From NCBI GenBank assembly GCA_017474515.1, contig JAFVHN010000038.1, forward strand, positions 1 through 64,000: a stretch of DNA of 64,000 bases, in the 5' to 3' direction. Below, piece after piece: positions 35,743-44,148 of this stretch. Within the stretch, counting starts at the first letter, position 1; each line of letters starts with the position of its first letter. The stretch is from Prevotella sp. Its GTDB lineage: Bacteria; Bacteroidota; Bacteroidia; Bacteroidales; Bacteroidaceae. The notes below the pieces were generated by a model that saw only the letters and a program-made list of their open reading frames with translations, had not been told where the DNA came from and made no database searches. Made by a program: the position numbers and the translations under genes.

Positions 35743-37296
35743 ATGAGTAGAAAGAAGAAATCGCTCCCCCTGCTGGAGAATGTAGAGATAGAAGCCTGTG
35801 CCGCCGAGGGCAAGGCGCTGTTCCACTGGAACGACCTGGTGGTGTTTGTGCCCTTTTGCGTGCCGGGCGACGTGGCCGACGTGCAATTGCGGCGAAAGAA
35901 GCACAACTATGCCGAGGGCGAGGTGGTGCGCATCGTAAAGCCCAGTCCGGTGAGGGTGGAGCCGCGATGCCGGCACTTCGGCGTGTGCGGCGGTTGCGCG
36001 TGGCAAAACCTGCCCTACGAGGAACAGCTGAAAATGAAGCAGAAACAGGTGTTCGACCAGCTATCGCGCATAGGAAAGGTACACCTGCCGTGGATAAGCC
36101 CCATCATGGGCAGCGTGAAAGAATGGGAATACCGCAACAAGCTGGAGTTCGGGGCGTCGTGCAAGCGGTGGATGACGCGCGAGGAGATAGCCAGCGGCGA
36201 CGACATCGGCGTGCGCGACGCACTGGGCTTCCACATCAGCGGCGCCTTCGACAAGATACTGCCCGTGGACGAGTGCCTGCTGATGGACGGGCTGCACAAC
36301 GACATTCGCAACGCCTTCTTCAACGAGGCACGGCGGCTGTGCATGACGTTCTTCGACCTGAAGGCGCAGCGGGGACTGCTGCGCGACATCGTGATGCGCA
36401 ACTCGAACACCGGCGAGTGGATGGTGATAGTGCAGTTCTGCGGCATCAACCCCAAGGAGGTGGCGCCCGCAACGGCCACGCAACCCTCAGCCGACGACCT
36501 GCTGGCACGCCGGCTGCTACAACATATCGCCGATAATTTCCCGCAGATAACGGCGCTGCTATACCTCGACAACCGCAAGTGCAACGACACCTACTTCGAC
36601 CTGCCCATACATGTGTTCAGCGGCAAGGACCACATCATAGAAGCCATGGAGGACCTGCGCTTCAAGGTGGGGCCCAAGAGCTTCTACCAGACGAACACCG
36701 AGCAGGCCTACCACCTCTACTCGGTGGCCCGCGACTTCGCCTTCTCGGAGGTGGAGGGGAGCCGCTTCGAGGAGCCCGACTACTTTGAACGGCGCGAGGA
36801 ATACTACGCAGAAAGGAGAAACATGCCGCAGGAGCAGAAACCGCTGGTATATGACCTCTACACCGGCACCGGCACCATTGCCAACTTCGTGGCCAAGAAC
36901 GCACGCAAGGTGGTGGGCATAGAATATGTGCCCGAGGCCATTGAGGATGCCAAGGTGAACGCACGGCTCAACAACATTGACAACACGCTCTTCTTTGCCG
37001 GCGACATGAAGGACATCCTGGACGACGACTTCATTGCACGCCACGGACGGCCCGACATCATCATTACCGACCCGCCGCGCGCAGGCATGCACCCCGACGT
37101 GGTGGAAACCATCCTGAGGGCCGACCCCACGCGCATCGTCTATGTGAGCTGCAACCCCGCCACGCAGGCCCGCGACCTGCAGCTGATGGCCCACCGCTAC
37201 CGCGTGGCCGCCGTGCAACCCGTAGATATGTTCCCGCATACGCCGCATGTGGAGAACGTCGTATTGCTCACACGCATCGACGACGAGGAAGGCTGA
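35743..37296 (+). CDS. rlmD: 23S rRNA (uracil-5-)-methyltransferase RlmD/RumA type
   Basis: The 517-aa SAM-dependent enzyme has an N-terminal TRAM domain (residues about 8-70), Fe-S cysteines in CRHFGVCGGCAWQ (C-x5-C-x2-C), motif I DLYTGTGTIANFVA, TDPPRAGMHP and the catalytic Cys in YVSCNPATQARDL. It adds the C5 methyl to a uridine of 23S rRNA (or a related RNA; TrmA/RlmC/RlmD cannot be separated here). A charged segment of about 30 residues (SRFEEPDYFERREEYYAERR) before motif I is unusual for the family. Confidence 0.9.
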   Translation: MSRKKKSLPLLENVEIEACAAEGKALFHWNDLVVFVPFCVPGDVADVQLRRKKHNYAEGEVVRIVKPSPVRVEPRCRHFGVCGGCAWQNLPYEEQLKMKQKQVFDQLSRIGKVHLPWISPIMGSVKEWEYRNKLEFGASCKRWMTREEIASGDDIGVRDALGFHISGAFDKILPVDECLLMDGLHNDIRNAFFNEARRLCMTFFDLKAQRGLLRDIVMRNSNTGEWMVIVQFCGINPKEVAPATATQPSADDLLARRLLQHIADNFPQITALLYLDNRKCNDTYFDLPIHVFSGKDHIIEAMEDLRFKVGPKSFYQTNTEQAYHLYSVARDFAFSEVEGSRFEEPDYFERREEYYAERRNMPQEQKPLVYDLYTGTGTIANFVAKNARKVVGIEYVPEAIEDAKVNARLNNIDNTLFFAGDMKDILDDDFIARHGRPDIIITDPPRAGMHPDVVETILRADPTRIVYVSCNPATQARDLQLMAHRYRVAAVQPVDMFPHTPHVENVVLLTRIDDEEG

Positions 37297-37372
37297 TCTT
37301 CCCCACCCTGCCCTGCCCGGTGACACGTTTGCCGCCACGCCATCGCAACGCCCCCATTTTCCTCGCGAAATA

Positions 37373-37404
37373 TTTGGACGTTTCGCAAAAAAACACTAAC
37401 TTTG
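37373..37404 (+). promoter_or_regulatory. Promoter of the third BspA-like gene
   Basis: TTTG 37373-37376, a spacer of 20 and TAACTTTG 37397-37404 are a perfect match, giving a short leader before ATG 37431 and excluding the longer frame from 37320. Confidence 0.8.
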
Positions 37405-37430
37405 TGGCATCAACTGAAAAAAGCGAATCT

Positions 37431-39719
37431 ATGGGGACTGATATTTTGAAAAAAGCGGCCATGCTGGCCGTTGTGCTCTTTTCTTTCTGCACGGGAGCAA
37501 AGGGTTATATGTTTCATGGTGTTAATTACGTCTTGCGTGGCGACAATACGGCGGCCGTGATAAAGCTGAACGAAGGGCTGTATGAGGGCGACATAACCAT
37601 CTGGGGCAGGTTCACCGTTGATGAAGTCCCATACAGGGTTACGGAAATCGGCTATTATGCTTTCAAGAACTGCACGGGCCTTACCTCCATAACACTGCCG
37701 TCAACCCTGGAAGTCATCGACAACGAGGCTTTTTGGGGCTGCACAGCACTTACAACGATTTCTATTCCGGAATCGCTGACAACCATCAAGGACTACGCCT
37801 TCAAGGATTGCACGGCGCTGACGACTATTTCCTACTCCTACGGTTTATTCTCCATAGGAAACCTGAAGGAAATAGCCACGTATGCTTTCTCGGGCTGCAC
37901 CAGCCTAACATCGGTATGGATTCCAAACTCCGTCACCACGATAGGGAACGGCGCCTTCAGGGGGTGCACATCGTTGGAGCGCGTCTATATTTCCAGCCTC
38001 GACAAATGGTGCGCCATCGACTTCGGCTCCGCCATTCAGGGACATCCCGTGCTCGGCAATGCCCATTACCTCTATGTTGACAACACGCTGGTGACCGACC
38101 TGGTGGTGCCCGCCGTGGAAACCATCAAGAAAAACACCTTCGCAAGCATTTACCTCAACTCCATCGAAGTGCAGGAAGGCACCACCGACATCGGCGACAG
38201 GGCATTCTCGGAAATCAAAGCCGACTACGTCATACTGCCCTCAACCCTGCAAAACATCGCCGAGCGCGCATTTGCTAAAATGACTGGCGTCACCGACGTG
38301 TATTGCCAGGCCATGACGCCGCCAACCATTGTGAGCAAAACCTTCCAGAACGTGGACCTCAGCGCGGTGACACTACATGTGCCACAGGCCGCCATCAGTG
38401 CCTACCGCAACCACGAATTCTGGGGGGCTTTCGGCAACTTCAAGGCAACCATTCCCTTAGGACAGAGGGAGCAAGGCGGGCTGAAATACAGGCTCACACC
38501 ACAAAAGACGGCCACCGTGGAAGGGGTGAACTCTTCGGAATTGCCGCAAGACCTTAACATTCCGGCCAACATCAACGTGGAAGGGTACACCTATCAGGTG
38601 AAGAAAATTAAAGAAAAAGCATTTCAATATACCGACCTGAACTCGGTCACCCTGCCCAACGGCATCGTCGCCATAGGCCAGCGGGCTTTCCAACACTGCA
38701 AGCTGAAAACCATCAATTTGCCCGCAAACATCACCGACATTGGGGAATATGCGTTCTACTATTGTGAGAACTTAGAGGCAGTGACCATTCCCCCGAAAAT
38801 AAAGATTTTAGAGGACGGCACCTTCAAATATTGCAAAAAACTTACCTCGGCTACCATTCCCAACGGCGTGGAAGCCATCGGCCAACAGGCCTTCTCTGAT
38901 TGCGCGGCACTGAAAACCCTCAGCCTTGGAAACAGCTTGAAGAAGATAGGGGTTAACGCCTTCAGGGAATGCACTTTGCTTGACAACGTCGTCATTCCCA
39001 ATAGCGTGGTAACCATTGAGGGCGGTGCTTTTTACAACTGTAAGGGAATGAAAGCGCTCACACTGGGTAATGGCATTCAAACCATCGGCAGAAATGCCTT
39101 CTACTACTGCAACTCGCTGACTGCATTGTCATTAGGAAGGAATGTGGAAACCATTGGAAACGAAGCTTTCGCCAACTGCAGCCAACTGAAGGAAGTGACC
39201 ATTCCCGACAAGGTGACCACCATCGGCTCAAGTGCGTTCAACAGATGCACCGGACTGGAAACGGTAAACATTGGCAACGGATTGAAAACAGTGGACTTAC
39301 ACGTTTTCGATTATTGCACAAACATCACCACCATCAGCCTGGGAAAGGCGATGGAAAAGATTGAAAGCGGGAACTTCAGCCTCTGCCCAAACCTGCAAAC
39401 GGTGTACTGCTATGCCGAAACTCCTCCCAACGTCAAGTATTTGGACGATGGCTCCATTTTTTATCAAACGAACATCTTTAATGCCGACAATGCCGCCAAC
39501 GCCACGCTCTATGTGCCGTCGGCCTCCATGCCACTGTATCTGCAATCAACGGTTTGGAATATCTTCGGGACCGTCGCGCCCATCAGATATCCCACCGCGG
39601 TGGAAGGCGTGGAAAACATGGCCGACGACGGGCAATGGTACGACCTGACAGGGCGGAAAGTGGAACGTCCGACAAAGGGCGTATATATCAAAGACGGGAA
39701 GAAAATAATGGTGAAATGA
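37431..39719 (+). CDS. BspA-like leucine-rich repeat secreted protein (paralogue 3)
   Basis: The 762-aa protein has signal AAMLAVVLFSFCTGAKG and many LRR_5 units of about 23 residues (pattern IGxxAFxxCxxLxxVxIPxxVxx; for example GNEAFANCSQLKEVTIPDKV). It lacks the EF-hand-like loops and strand-rich domains of the other two. The C-terminus DLTGRKVERPTKGVYIKDGK is a sorting-type tail. It is a surface binding protein by family analogy; the partner is unknown. Confidence 0.88.
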   Translation: MGTDILKKAAMLAVVLFSFCTGAKGYMFHGVNYVLRGDNTAAVIKLNEGLYEGDITIWGRFTVDEVPYRVTEIGYYAFKNCTGLTSITLPSTLEVIDNEAFWGCTALTTISIPESLTTIKDYAFKDCTALTTISYSYGLFSIGNLKEIATYAFSGCTSLTSVWIPNSVTTIGNGAFRGCTSLERVYISSLDKWCAIDFGSAIQGHPVLGNAHYLYVDNTLVTDLVVPAVETIKKNTFASIYLNSIEVQEGTTDIGDRAFSEIKADYVILPSTLQNIAERAFAKMTGVTDVYCQAMTPPTIVSKTFQNVDLSAVTLHVPQAAISAYRNHEFWGAFGNFKATIPLGQREQGGLKYRLTPQKTATVEGVNSSELPQDLNIPANINVEGYTYQVKKIKEKAFQYTDLNSVTLPNGIVAIGQRAFQHCKLKTINLPANITDIGEYAFYYCENLEAVTIPPKIKILEDGTFKYCKKLTSATIPNGVEAIGQQAFSDCAALKTLSLGNSLKKIGVNAFRECTLLDNVVIPNSVVTIEGGAFYNCKGMKALTLGNGIQTIGRNAFYYCNSLTALSLGRNVETIGNEAFANCSQLKEVTIPDKVTTIGSSAFNRCTGLETVNIGNGLKTVDLHVFDYCTNITTISLGKAMEKIESGNFSLCPNLQTVYCYAETPPNVKYLDDGSIFYQTNIFNADNAANATLYVPSASMPLYLQSTVWNIFGTVAPIRYPTAVEGVENMADDGQWYDLTGRKVERPTKGVYIKDGKKIMVK

Positions 39720-39726
39720 GCCTCGG

Positions 39727-39763
39727 CCTCAGAAAAAAAGCAAAAGGCATCTTTTTTCTGAGG
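39727..39763 (+). terminator. Terminator after BspA-like paralogue 3
   Basis: CCTCAGAAAAAAAG (39727-39740) pairs with CTTTTTTCTGAGG (39751-39763) with one bulge. Confidence 0.6.
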
Positions 39764-39793
39764 AAAAAAGTTTCTGATTAAAGATTTTTATAT

Positions 39794-39801
39794 TAACTTT
39801 G
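39794..39801 (+). promoter_or_regulatory. -7 box of the porin gene
   Basis: TAACTTTG exact match, 38 bases before the start; the -33 is weak (TTTC at 39771-39774). Confidence 0.5.
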
Positions 39802-39839
39802 CAAGAAATTATACTAATAACCTATAAAACAATCACACT

Positions 39840-40919
39840 ATGGTCGATCTAAAGAAAACCCTGCTGGTGGCCACAGCCCTTTTCATGGTGGCTGGCACAC
39901 AGGCTCAGGAAAGTAAAAAATGGTACGACAACCTTAAATTCAGCGGCTACGGCATGCTACAGTATCAAGGTGTTGACAAGGAGAATGCACACACCAACTC
40001 CTTCAACCTGCGACTGGCCCGTTTTATTCTCGACGGAAAAATCGGCGACTTCGATTGGAGGGCACAGATTCAAGGCACCAATGCCAAAGGACCCGCCGAG
40101 CCAACTGTTCAGTTGGTTGATCTCTATGCCGAATGGCGGAAATACCCCGAGTTTAAAATCCGCGCAGGACAGTTCAAGCGCGCCTTCACCTTCGAAAACC
40201 CCACCCACCCCATCACTCAGGGCTGGAGAGGCTATGCCGACGTCATCAACCGATTGTCGGGATTTGGCGACCGCGCCGGTGAGAAATCCAGCGGCGGACG
40301 CGACATCGGCGTTCAGCTGGCCGGTGACATCCTGCCCAACAGCAGCGGGCGAAAATTGCTTCACTACCAAGTGGGCGTATATAACGGTGAGGGAGTCAAC
40401 CGCAGCGACAAGAACAACCAGAAAGACATTATTGGCGGACTTTGGGTGATGCCCGTCAAGGGTGTACGCGTTGGCGCCTTCGGATGGAAGGGCAGCCACG
40501 GCGGCATGGTGACAAAAGACGGAAACAACGAGAATGTTCCGCTGAACCGCTACTGTCTCTCGGCCGAATATGACAAGGATGAATTCACCTTCCGAACAGA
40601 ATACATCCACTCACAGGGCTGGGGAACGGGTGTCGTTGGCAACAACGTCATCAACTACGACCTGGGTGACAAGGCCGACGGTTGGTATGTGTTTGGCATC
40701 GTGCCCCTGATAAAGTCGAAACTCCACGCCAAGGCACGCTATCAGACCTATCGCGTATCGAAGGAATGGAGCAGCTCTGTCAACCAAGTGGAGTGCGGTC
40801 TTAACTATTTCTTCACGAAGAACCTGGAAATGCACCTTGAGTACTCGCACGTCAACGACCGCAACCTGGCCAACCACAACTACAACCTGATAGACATGGA
40901 GCTCGACTTCCGTTTCTAA
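39840..40919 (+). CDS. Phosphate-selective-type porin (OprO/OprP family)
   Basis: The 359-aa outer-membrane protein has a signal peptide ending at GTQAQ (residue about 22) and a barrel of amphipathic strands. Family-typical stretches are FSGYGMLQYQG, NSFNLRLARFILDGKIGDFDWRAQ, the AGQFKRAFTFENP segment, RDIGVQLAGD and a C-terminal aromatic LIDMELDFRF. Members form anion- or polyphosphate-type channels; substrate specificity is not evident. It lies just before hppA in the same direction (60-base gap), an interesting pairing of a phosphate-type porin with a pyrophosphatase. Confidence 0.85.
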   Translation: MVDLKKTLLVATALFMVAGTQAQESKKWYDNLKFSGYGMLQYQGVDKENAHTNSFNLRLARFILDGKIGDFDWRAQIQGTNAKGPAEPTVQLVDLYAEWRKYPEFKIRAGQFKRAFTFENPTHPITQGWRGYADVINRLSGFGDRAGEKSSGGRDIGVQLAGDILPNSSGRKLLHYQVGVYNGEGVNRSDKNNQKDIIGGLWVMPVKGVRVGAFGWKGSHGGMVTKDGNNENVPLNRYCLSAEYDKDEFTFRTEYIHSQGWGTGVVGNNVINYDLGDKADGWYVFGIVPLIKSKLHAKARYQTYRVSKEWSSSVNQVECGLNYFFTKNLEMHLEYSHVNDRNLANHNYNLIDMELDFRF

Positions 40920-40979
40920 ACGGACAAGCCACGACAGATAGGGTAGAAACACCATTATCAATTATTCTAAATAACAACA

Positions 40980-43172
40980 ATGAACATTCCTACAGTATTC
41001 TGGCTCGTGCCGATTGCCTCGCTTGTTGCACTCGGCATGGCATGGTTCTTCTTCAGAAGCATGATGAAGGCCGACGAGGGCACACCTCGTATGAAAGAGA
41101 TTGCACTGTACGTGCGCAAAGGGGCCATGGCCTACCTCAAGCAGCAGTACAAGGTGGTGATTTACGTCTTTATTGCGCTGGCCGCGCTCTTTGCCTTCAT
41201 GGCATACGGGCTGGGCGTGCAAAACCCGTGGGTGCCCTTCGCATTCCTTACGGGCGGTTTCTTCTCGGGACTGGCCGGATTCTTCGGCATGAAAACAGCC
41301 ACTTACGCCTCGGCACGCACGGCCAACGCCGCCCGCAAGAGCCTTGACGGCGGACTGACTATTGCTTTCCGCTCGGGCGCCGTAATGGGCCTCACCGTGG
41401 TGGGACTCGGACTGCTCGACATTGCCATTTGGTTCATCGTGCTCAGCTTCTTCTATCATGGCGACAAAATGGCGCTCATCACCATCACCACCACCATGCT
41501 GACCTTCGGCATGGGTGCCTCCACGCAGGCTCTGTTTGCACGTGTGGGCGGCGGCATCTACAGCAAGGCCGCCGACGTGGGAGCCGACATCGTGGGCCAG
41601 GTGGAAGCCGACATTCCTGAGGACGACCCGCGCAACCCCGCCACCAGCGCCGACAACGTGGGCGACAACGTGGGCGACGTGGCCGGCATGGGTGCCGACC
41701 TCTACGAAAGCTACTGCGGAAGTATCCTTTCCACGGCAGCACTCGGTGCCACGGCCTTCGCCATGATGCCCGAAATGCAGCTGAAAGCCGTCATCGCGCC
41801 GATGCTCATCGCCGCCGTGGGCGTGTTCCTCAGCATCTTCGGCATTTACCTGGTGCGCACCAAGGAAGGTGCCGGCATGAAGGACCTGCTTCGCTCGCTC
41901 TCTCTGGGAACCAACGTCAGCGCCGTGCTCATAGCAGTGGCTTCGTTTGCCATCCTCTACCTGCTGGGCATTGAAAACTGGCTCGGACTGTCGTTCTCGG
42001 TCATTACCGGACTGGCAGCCGGCGTCATCATCGGCCAGGCCACAGAATACTACACCTCTCACAGCTACAAGCCCACCCAGCGCATTTCGGAGGCCGGACT
42101 GACAGGCTCGGCAACGGTCATCATCAAAGGCATCGGCACGGGCATGATTTCAACGTGCATTCCCGTGGTCACCATCGGCGTGGCCATCATGCTGAGCTAT
42201 CTCTGCGCCAACGGCTTCAACATGGAGATGAGTGCCGACGCTCTCTCCCACGGTCTCTACGGCATCGGCATCGCCGCAGTGGGCATGCTTTCCACGCTGG
42301 GCATCACGCTGGCCACCGACGCCTACGGACCCATTGCCGACAATGCCGGCGGCAACGCCGAAATGAGCGAACTCGGTGAGGAGGTGCGCCACCGCACCGA
42401 TGCCCTCGACGCGCTGGGCAACACCACCGCCGCCACGGGCAAGGGCTTCGCCATCGGTTCGGCCGCCCTCACCGCCCTGGCACTGCTCGCCTCGTATATT
42501 GAAGAGGTGAAAATTGCCATGGAACGCGCGGGCACCACGCTGACCAACCTGAAGGGCGAAGTTATCAATGCTGCCGACGCCACCATCCCCGATTTCATGA
42601 ACTTCTTCCAGGTGAACCTGATGAACCCCAGGGTGCTGGTGGGTGCCTTCATCGGCGCCATGGCAGCATTCCTGTTCTGCGGACTCACCATGGAGGCCGT
42701 GGGACGCGCTGCCCAGAAGATGGTGGAGGAAGTGCGCCGACAGTTCCGCGAAATTCCCGGAATATTGCAGGGCACCGGCACTCCCGACTACGGCTCGTGC
42801 GTGGAAATCTCCACTCGCGCCGCACAGCATGAGATGATTTTCCCGTCAATCCTGGCCATTGTCATTCCTATCATCGTGGGCTGCATCCTCGGCGTGGCCG
42901 GCGTGCTCGGACTGCTGGTGGGCGGACTGGCCGGAGGCTTCACCCTGGCCGTGTTCATGGCCAATGCCGGCGGTGCCTGGGACAATGCCAAGAAGAACAT
43001 TGAGGAAGGTGCCTTCGGCGGCAAGGGCTCGTTTGCACACAAGGCCACCATCGTGGGCGACACCGTGGGCGACCCGTTCAAGGACACCAGCGGCCCCAGC
43101 CTCAACATTCTTATCAAACTGATGTCGATGGTAAGCATCGTCATGGCCGGACTGACCGTAGCATTTGTCTAA
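40980..43172 (+). CDS. hppA: Membrane-bound ion-translocating pyrophosphatase, K+-dependent type
   Basis: The 730-aa protein has about 16 membrane segments. It hydrolyses pyrophosphate and pumps H+ and/or Na+. The substrate signature DVGADIVGQVEADIPEDD and NVGDNVGDVAGMGADL, and the C-terminal AGGAWDNAKK and DTVGDPFKDTSGP are intact. GNTTAATGKGFAIG has Ala where K+-independent enzymes have Lys, so it should need K+; Na+ versus H+ pumping is not decided here. A terminator hairpin follows at 43211-43247. Confidence 0.96.
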   Translation: MNIPTVFWLVPIASLVALGMAWFFFRSMMKADEGTPRMKEIALYVRKGAMAYLKQQYKVVIYVFIALAALFAFMAYGLGVQNPWVPFAFLTGGFFSGLAGFFGMKTATYASARTANAARKSLDGGLTIAFRSGAVMGLTVVGLGLLDIAIWFIVLSFFYHGDKMALITITTTMLTFGMGASTQALFARVGGGIYSKAADVGADIVGQVEADIPEDDPRNPATSADNVGDNVGDVAGMGADLYESYCGSILSTAALGATAFAMMPEMQLKAVIAPMLIAAVGVFLSIFGIYLVRTKEGAGMKDLLRSLSLGTNVSAVLIAVASFAILYLLGIENWLGLSFSVITGLAAGVIIGQATEYYTSHSYKPTQRISEAGLTGSATVIIKGIGTGMISTCIPVVTIGVAIMLSYLCANGFNMEMSADALSHGLYGIGIAAVGMLSTLGITLATDAYGPIADNAGGNAEMSELGEEVRHRTDALDALGNTTAATGKGFAIGSAALTALALLASYIEEVKIAMERAGTTLTNLKGEVINAADATIPDFMNFFQVNLMNPRVLVGAFIGAMAAFLFCGLTMEAVGRAAQKMVEEVRRQFREIPGILQGTGTPDYGSCVEISTRAAQHEMIFPSILAIVIPIIVGCILGVAGVLGLLVGGLAGGFTLAVFMANAGGAWDNAKKNIEEGAFGGKGSFAHKATIVGDTVGDPFKDTSGPSLNILIKLMSMVSIVMAGLTVAFV

Positions 43173-43210
43173 ACACCCCCTTACATCTCCGTTCAACGGG
43201 GTAAAAAGAA

Positions 43211-43247
43211 AAAAATTGCCACATTCCTTGCAGGTGTGGCAATTTTT
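43211..43247 (+). terminator. hppA terminator with the next promoter's -33 in its loop
   Basis: AAAAATTGCCACA (43211-43223) and TGTGGCAATTTTT (43235-43247) pair perfectly over 13 bp; the 11-nt loop contains CTTG. Confidence 0.85.
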
Positions 43248-43258
43248 TTATACTTTTG
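43227..43258 (+). promoter_or_regulatory. Promoter of the His-rich membrane protein
   Basis: CTTG 43227-43230, a spacer of 20 and TACTTTTG 43251-43258. The -33 is inside the terminator loop. The expected start point is after 43260, which excludes the ATG at 43236. Confidence 0.65.
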
Positions 43259-43313
43259 TAGCCAAATAACAGACAGAACTAATCGAAAAGTGGAAGAAAC
43301 TAATATTCCCCCT

Positions 43314-43592
43314 ATGGAACAGGCAGGAACGGCTCAAGAAAACCATTCTTCGCATCACCACCACAACAGCAGCGGTGACGGCTCTTCGTCGTTGCATCAC
43401 CACAGCAGTAGCGGCCACCACCATCATCACCACCACCACCATAAGGACTCGTCGGAACGGATGAAAGACCACATCCTGATGAGTGCCAAGCGCAGGAAGA
43501 TGTTTGAGAAGGTGCTGTTCTACGTGATTTGCGCCGTGGCCATCCTCGTGGTGCTGGCCTGTGTCATTGTCTATTTCTTCAATATAGAATAA
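43314..43592 (+). CDS. His-rich small membrane protein
   Basis: The protein has 92 aa from ATG 43314 (a GTG at 43290 is an alternative start). Residues about 12-43 hold three His clusters, including nine in a row (HSSHHHH, LHHHSSSG, HHHHHHHHHKD), then a basic segment (SAKRRKMFEKV) and one membrane segment (VLFYVICAVAILVVLACVIVYFF). The topology predicted from the basic segment puts the His-rich part in the cytoplasm. His clusters suggest Zn/Ni/Co binding or buffering; no family is recognised. It has its own promoter. Confidence 0.7.
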   Translation: MEQAGTAQENHSSHHHHNSSGDGSSSLHHHSSSGHHHHHHHHHKDSSERMKDHILMSAKRRKMFEKVLFYVICAVAILVVLACVIVYFFNIE

Positions 43593-43793
43593 CTCAAGTT
43601 ACTCGTCCCTCAACTTTTTTTGTAGTTCAGGAGTTCAAAATTCTTGTTTGAATTCCCCAGAATTCAGCCCCTTGTAGGGACATACTTTATGTATGTCCGC
43701 TCACCCGTGCACACCCGAGTTATTTCGGACACACAGAAAGCATGTCCCTACAAACGGAAAATGGCATTTGTCATTTTGCGCAAACGCAATTAT

Positions 43794-43995
43794 TTTGTCA
43801 AGATTTTTCATGGCTCTTGGGTTGTCCCAAGAAGTTTGACCGCATATTTCGGGGAGAAATCTTCAAGATCTCTCCTCTCAATCTTCAAGATCTCTCCCCG
43901 AAATTTGCGGTCAAACTTCAAGCAATTTACAACCTATTGAAATTCAATAGGTTACAAAACTACCAAAGAATTGGCAATTTTGTCAAGATTTTTTA
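43794..43995 (-). repeat. Palindrome element P, copy 3 (83-bp palindrome 43834-43916)
   Basis: Terminal direct repeats TTTGTCAAGATTTTTCAT (43794-43811) and TTTGTCAAGATTTTTTAT (43978-43995); arms of 40 and 79 bp; same orientation as copy 2. Confidence 0.85.
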
Positions 43996-44024
43996 TCAAT
44001 TTATATCCATGCAGCTACCCGCCA

Positions 44025-44140
44025 TCTTTGAAGTGAAGAGTGAAGAGTGAAGAGTGAAAAATTTGCTGCCGCCATCTGAAGCGGGTTAAATTCTTCACTC
44101 TCTTCCCCCCCAAGGGGGGACACGAGGGGTGCCTTCACTT
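44025..44140. repeat. Repeats A and B at the 3' end of the GH43 gene
   Basis: GTGAAGAGTGAAGAGTGAAG, AATTTGCTGCCGCCATCTG, CTTCACTCTCTTC, then CCCCCCAAGGGGGGACACG. Confidence 0.75.
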
Positions 44141-44148
44141 AGTCACTT

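Larger units (their letters stand above)
43593..44148. other. 556-bp gene-free stretch with several repeats
   Basis: It holds an inverted repeat TTGTAGGGACAT (43673-43684) / ATGTCCCTACAA (43742-43753) related to repeat C, palindrome element P copy 3, and repeats A/B near the GH43 end. No gene is supported; the short open frames come from repeats. Confidence 0.65.

Noticed and set aside
43644..43940. 98-residue frame in the hppA-GH43 gap
   Set aside because: Runs through repeat C and palindrome element P; composition follows the repeats.
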